Below the pieces are notes generated by a model. That model had not been told where the DNA came from. It was given only the letters and a program-made list of their open reading frames with translations, and ran no database searches. From NCBI GenBank assembly GCA_030055525.1, contig JASFYJ010000003.1, positions 124,001-188,000 on the forward strand: a DNA stretch of 64,000 bases. Direction: 5' to 3'. Below are positions 61,290 to 64,000 of this stretch, one piece after another; position 1 is the stretch's first letter, and each line of letters opens with the position of its first letter. This stretch comes from Archaeoglobales archaeon. GTDB taxonomy: Archaea > Halobacteriota > Archaeoglobi > Archaeoglobales > Archaeoglobaceae. The translations under genes were made by a program, and so were the position numbers.

Positions 61290-61444
61290 TCTACCACCTT
61301 CTTAGCATTTTCAAGCTTTCTCTTGGCGGTACTATCATCGTATATCTCATAAGGGACTTCTTCAGCAACGTCAGGACATCTTGAGATTACAAAATCTGGC
61401 GTTAAATCTCGCAGTATTCCCAAGAACTCTTCTGTTTTAGCCAT
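61262..61444 (-). pseudogene. N-terminally truncated HEPN (pair 9)
   Basis: MAKTEEFLGILRDLTPDFVISRCPDVAEEVPYEIYDDSTAKRKLENAKKVVEWVRRELQR corresponds only to the C-terminal half of the SRYPD-type HEPN. Confidence 0.7.
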
Positions 61445-61477
61445 TTACTCGCTTCTTCTATCACAAACTTAGTAGTC

Positions 61478-62539
61478 TTATCGTTTAAAATCTTTTTCAA
61501 GTGTAGCAAAGTATACTTCCTTCGTTTTCTCAGCAACCTCATCCCAGCTCGGAACGCTAACATTTTCAACTTCAACTTCTGAAGCTTTTTTAATCAGTTC
61601 CGCAAGCTTTGCTGGCTTTGGAGGATATTCAATACCAAAAACGTTTCTCTCATCGACCCATTCAGCTAAAGCAGAAGTTTTTGCAACAACACAGGGAGTT
61701 TTGCTTGCCAAGGCTTCAGCAACAACCAAACCATAGGCTTCAAACTTTGAAGGCAAAGCCAAGACGCTCGCTTCGGCGTATCTCTTTATAAGCTCTTCTC
61801 TGCTCAGATCTTGATAGAACTTTATTCTGCTGAGAACTCCGAGTTTCTTTGAAAGCTTTATAATTTTGCCCTTATAGCTTCCCTTACCAACGATCTCAAG
61901 CTCAAAATCTGGTAAAAATTTTAGAGCTTTAATTAAATACTCTAACCCCTTGTATTTTTCTATTCTGCCAACGTACAGAATTTTCTTTCCTATTTTACTC
62001 TTTTGGAGAAAGTCTTTGTTTACTCCCAATGGAATTGCAACCACTTTGAATTCTTCGACTTTAAAATCCCTCAAAATTAGTCTCTTTTCAAACTCGGAAT
62101 CACATATTATCGCATCAACTTTTTCAAAAACCTTTTTACCATAGATCTTGTAGAAGCGGAACAGGACATTCCTGAAAAAACTGTGCCCATGGCCGTGATA
62201 GTGAGGGGTAAGAATAAACACCCTTGGATTTGAAAGCCCAGCGTATAAAGCTGGCAAGGCATGGAAGTTGTGAGCATGAATTAAATCGTAATCTTCTGCA
62301 TGCCTTTTCAAAAATCTTCGAAGCTCATTGGAGAAAAAATATGCGTTGCTCGGAGCATAAGATTTGAATCTCCTAACTTTAATGCCTTCGATCTCTTCGA
62401 ATTTTGCAAGTTTTCCGCTTGGATCTGTCGTAAGAACTTCGACTTCGAACTCCTTCATTCTTTTTGCCAATTCATAAACATGCGTCTCGACACCACCTAT
62501 GTAAGGATAAAACCTAGGAGTAACGTATGCGATCTTCAT
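61478..62539 (-). CDS. GT4-family glycosyltransferase
   Basis: PYIGGVETHVYELAKRMKEFEVEVLTTDPSG; LALPSKFEAYGLVVAEALASKTPCVVA. Confidence 0.94.
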   Translation of the reverse strand: MKIAYVTPRFYPYIGGVETHVYELAKRMKEFEVEVLTTDPSGKLAKFEEIEGIKVRRFKSYAPSNAYFFSNELRRFLKRHAEDYDLIHAHNFHALPALYAGLSNPRVFILTPHYHGHGHSFFRNVLFRFYKIYGKKVFEKVDAIICDSEFEKRLILRDFKVEEFKVVAIPLGVNKDFLQKSKIGKKILYVGRIEKYKGLEYLIKALKFLPDFELEIVGKGSYKGKIIKLSKKLGVLSRIKFYQDLSREELIKRYAEASVLALPSKFEAYGLVVAEALASKTPCVVAKTSALAEWVDERNVFGIEYPPKPAKLAELIKKASEVEVENVSVPSWDEVAEKTKEVYFATLEKDFKR

Positions 62540-62717
62540 TCATAATCAATAGCTTTGAGGATATAAAGCATTTTAGTAAACTACTCAGATCTTCGAGCCT
62601 GCCAGTTCCACTAACTAGTTTATTAGTTACATAAAAAAGGTCAGAAGAATTGAAGAAATCGATAAATATCCTCGATGATTTTCAAAACACTTATAAAATT
62701 GCAAACAAAAAAATTCC

Positions 62718-63956
62718 GTGCAGCTGAAGTATAACATAGACGATACTCCTCCACTTGCTGAGCTTCTGGTTTTAAGTTTTCAGTGGCTGGTGGTAGTAGT
62801 GTCTATCCTAATAATAGGTGGAAGAGTCGTTGCCGAAATCCAATATGAAAGTTTCTTTGAGAAAAATATCTATCTTCAAAAGATCTTTTTTGTCGCTGGA
62901 GTTACTTTGCTCTTCCAGCTCATCTTTGGACACCGTTTGCCATTGGTGGTTGGTCCATCGTCGGTCTTGATAGTTGGGATCTATACAAGTCTTATGAGTG
63001 GATTTGGGGCGATATATACTGCTATAGCTGTTTGTGGAGTGTTAATGGCAATTTTTGCATTAACAGGAAAATTTAACCTCCTTAGAAAATTTTTCAATAA
63101 AAATATTGTTGCATTCATCCTTATACTCGTCGCAATAACTTTGGCCCCTATAATAATTAGCTTGATTGCAGATTCATTCTCTCATTTCATCTTTTCTTTG
63201 GCTATTGTTTTCTCTTTATTTTTATTCGGCAGAGTACTTAAGGGTGTGTGGAGTTCAAGTTTAATTTTTTTCGGTATATTTTTCGGAACGGCAGTTTATT
63301 GGTTAATTTATCCTCAACAAATATCTTTCCCAGCCATTGAATTTGAAAGCTTCTTTTACGATTTAAATCTGATTCCAGAGTTTAGAATTGAGGTGATCAT
63401 TGCATTTCTGATCTGCTTTTTAGCTTTGGCAATAAACGATTTAAGTTCAATTTATTCTGTCGGAGAGATGCTTGACGCAGAGGAAATAGGAAAGAGGGTT
63501 AATAGAGGAGCATTTTTAACTGGAATTTCAAATGTGCTTTCCGGATTTTTTGGGGTTGTTGGAATGGTAAACTATACCTTAAGCCCCGGTATGATATCGG
63601 CTACAAAATGTGCATCTCGTATACCTCTTCTAATTTTAGGAGCGATTCTGATAATTTTTGCATTCTTTCCAGTGATAATTTCAGCCTTTGGAGCGATTCC
63701 AAGAGTTGTGGTAGGTAGCATATTCTTTTACATCATGTGTTCGCAAATTGCCATCGCTTTATCAATGCTAAAAGTCGAAGATGTTAATTCCGGTTTGAGT
63801 ATAGGTTTTCCAATACTTCTTGCCATCTTTGTAACTTTTTTACCGCAGAACATTCTTAATTCAATTCCAGAATTTTTAAGACCAATATTAGGCAATGGAT
63901 TCGTAGTTGGTGTGCTTACGGCGATATTGATGGATAAAATTATTTTAAAAAAATAA
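62718..63956 (+). CDS. Xanthine/uracil permease family (NCS2) transporter
   Basis: VGPSSVLIVGIYTSLMSGFGAIYTAI; NDLSSIYSVGEM; TM-rich. Confidence 0.8.
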   Translation: MQLKYNIDDTPPLAELLVLSFQWLVVVVSILIIGGRVVAEIQYESFFEKNIYLQKIFFVAGVTLLFQLIFGHRLPLVVGPSSVLIVGIYTSLMSGFGAIYTAIAVCGVLMAIFALTGKFNLLRKFFNKNIVAFILILVAITLAPIIISLIADSFSHFIFSLAIVFSLFLFGRVLKGVWSSSLIFFGIFFGTAVYWLIYPQQISFPAIEFESFFYDLNLIPEFRIEVIIAFLICFLALAINDLSSIYSVGEMLDAEEIGKRVNRGAFLTGISNVLSGFFGVVGMVNYTLSPGMISATKCASRIPLLILGAILIIFAFFPVIISAFGAIPRVVVGSIFFYIMCSQIAIALSMLKVEDVNSGLSIGFPILLAIFVTFLPQNILNSIPEFLRPILGNGFVVGVLTAILMDKIILKK

Positions 63957-63958
63957 AA

Positions 63959-64000
63959 TCAACCCAAATCTATCTCTATTTCTTTGCCCTCGAGTACCTG
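63959..64000 (-). CDS. C-terminal fragment of an unidentified protein (…QVLEGKEIEIDLG*)
   Basis: Open frame from window end to TGA at 63961-63959. Confidence 0.35.
   Translation of the reverse strand, partial: QVLEGKEIEIDLG

Noticed and set aside
43051-62560. Integrated element with att sites derived from tRNA-Ser
   Set aside because: I found no second copy of the tRNA-Ser 3' end (CCCAGCCCCGGCG) by eye and no integrase or transposase in the interval.

Overview
The window looks like an Archaeoglobales-type euryarchaeal chromosome; this is inferred from gene families (MtxX, AfpA/FprA flavoproteins, archaeal histone, archaeal PGM, Hef, pyrB/pyrI) and Archaeoglobus-like CRISPR repeats. Positions ~1-43 kb are mostly housekeeping genes: queC, icd, UPF0280, hef, hisG, sua5, apgM, pheT, glmM, a four-subunit FAD/Fe-S amine or proline dehydrogenase operon, four KaiC-like genes, argJ, pgk, a CoA-transferase, a histone, glnA, pyrBI and rubredoxin. 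Three tRNAs (Arg-GCG, Pro-CGG, Ser-TGA) and one CRISPR array without cas genes are also present. Positions ~43.1-62.6 kb are an accessory island of surface-glycan genes (glycosyltransferases, methyltransferases, an epimerase) interleaved with nine MNT nucleotidyltransferase genes and their HEPN partners. Main observations: (1) all nine MNT genes are open, but about five of the nine HEPN partners are broken or truncated; (2) glycan genes share near-identical 5' ends joined to different downstream modules, and one glycosyltransferase gene is apparently split by another; (3) an unlisted 26-aa peptide ORF lies directly upstream of a radical SAM/SPASM gene, behind a perfect 26-bp palindrome; (4) the CRISPR array has two repeat types in two blocks, with tandem duplicated spacers only in the leader-proximal block; (5) a KaiC-like operon has two P-loop members and two P-loop-less members. 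All calls come from reading the sequence and supplied translations. No database search was run.
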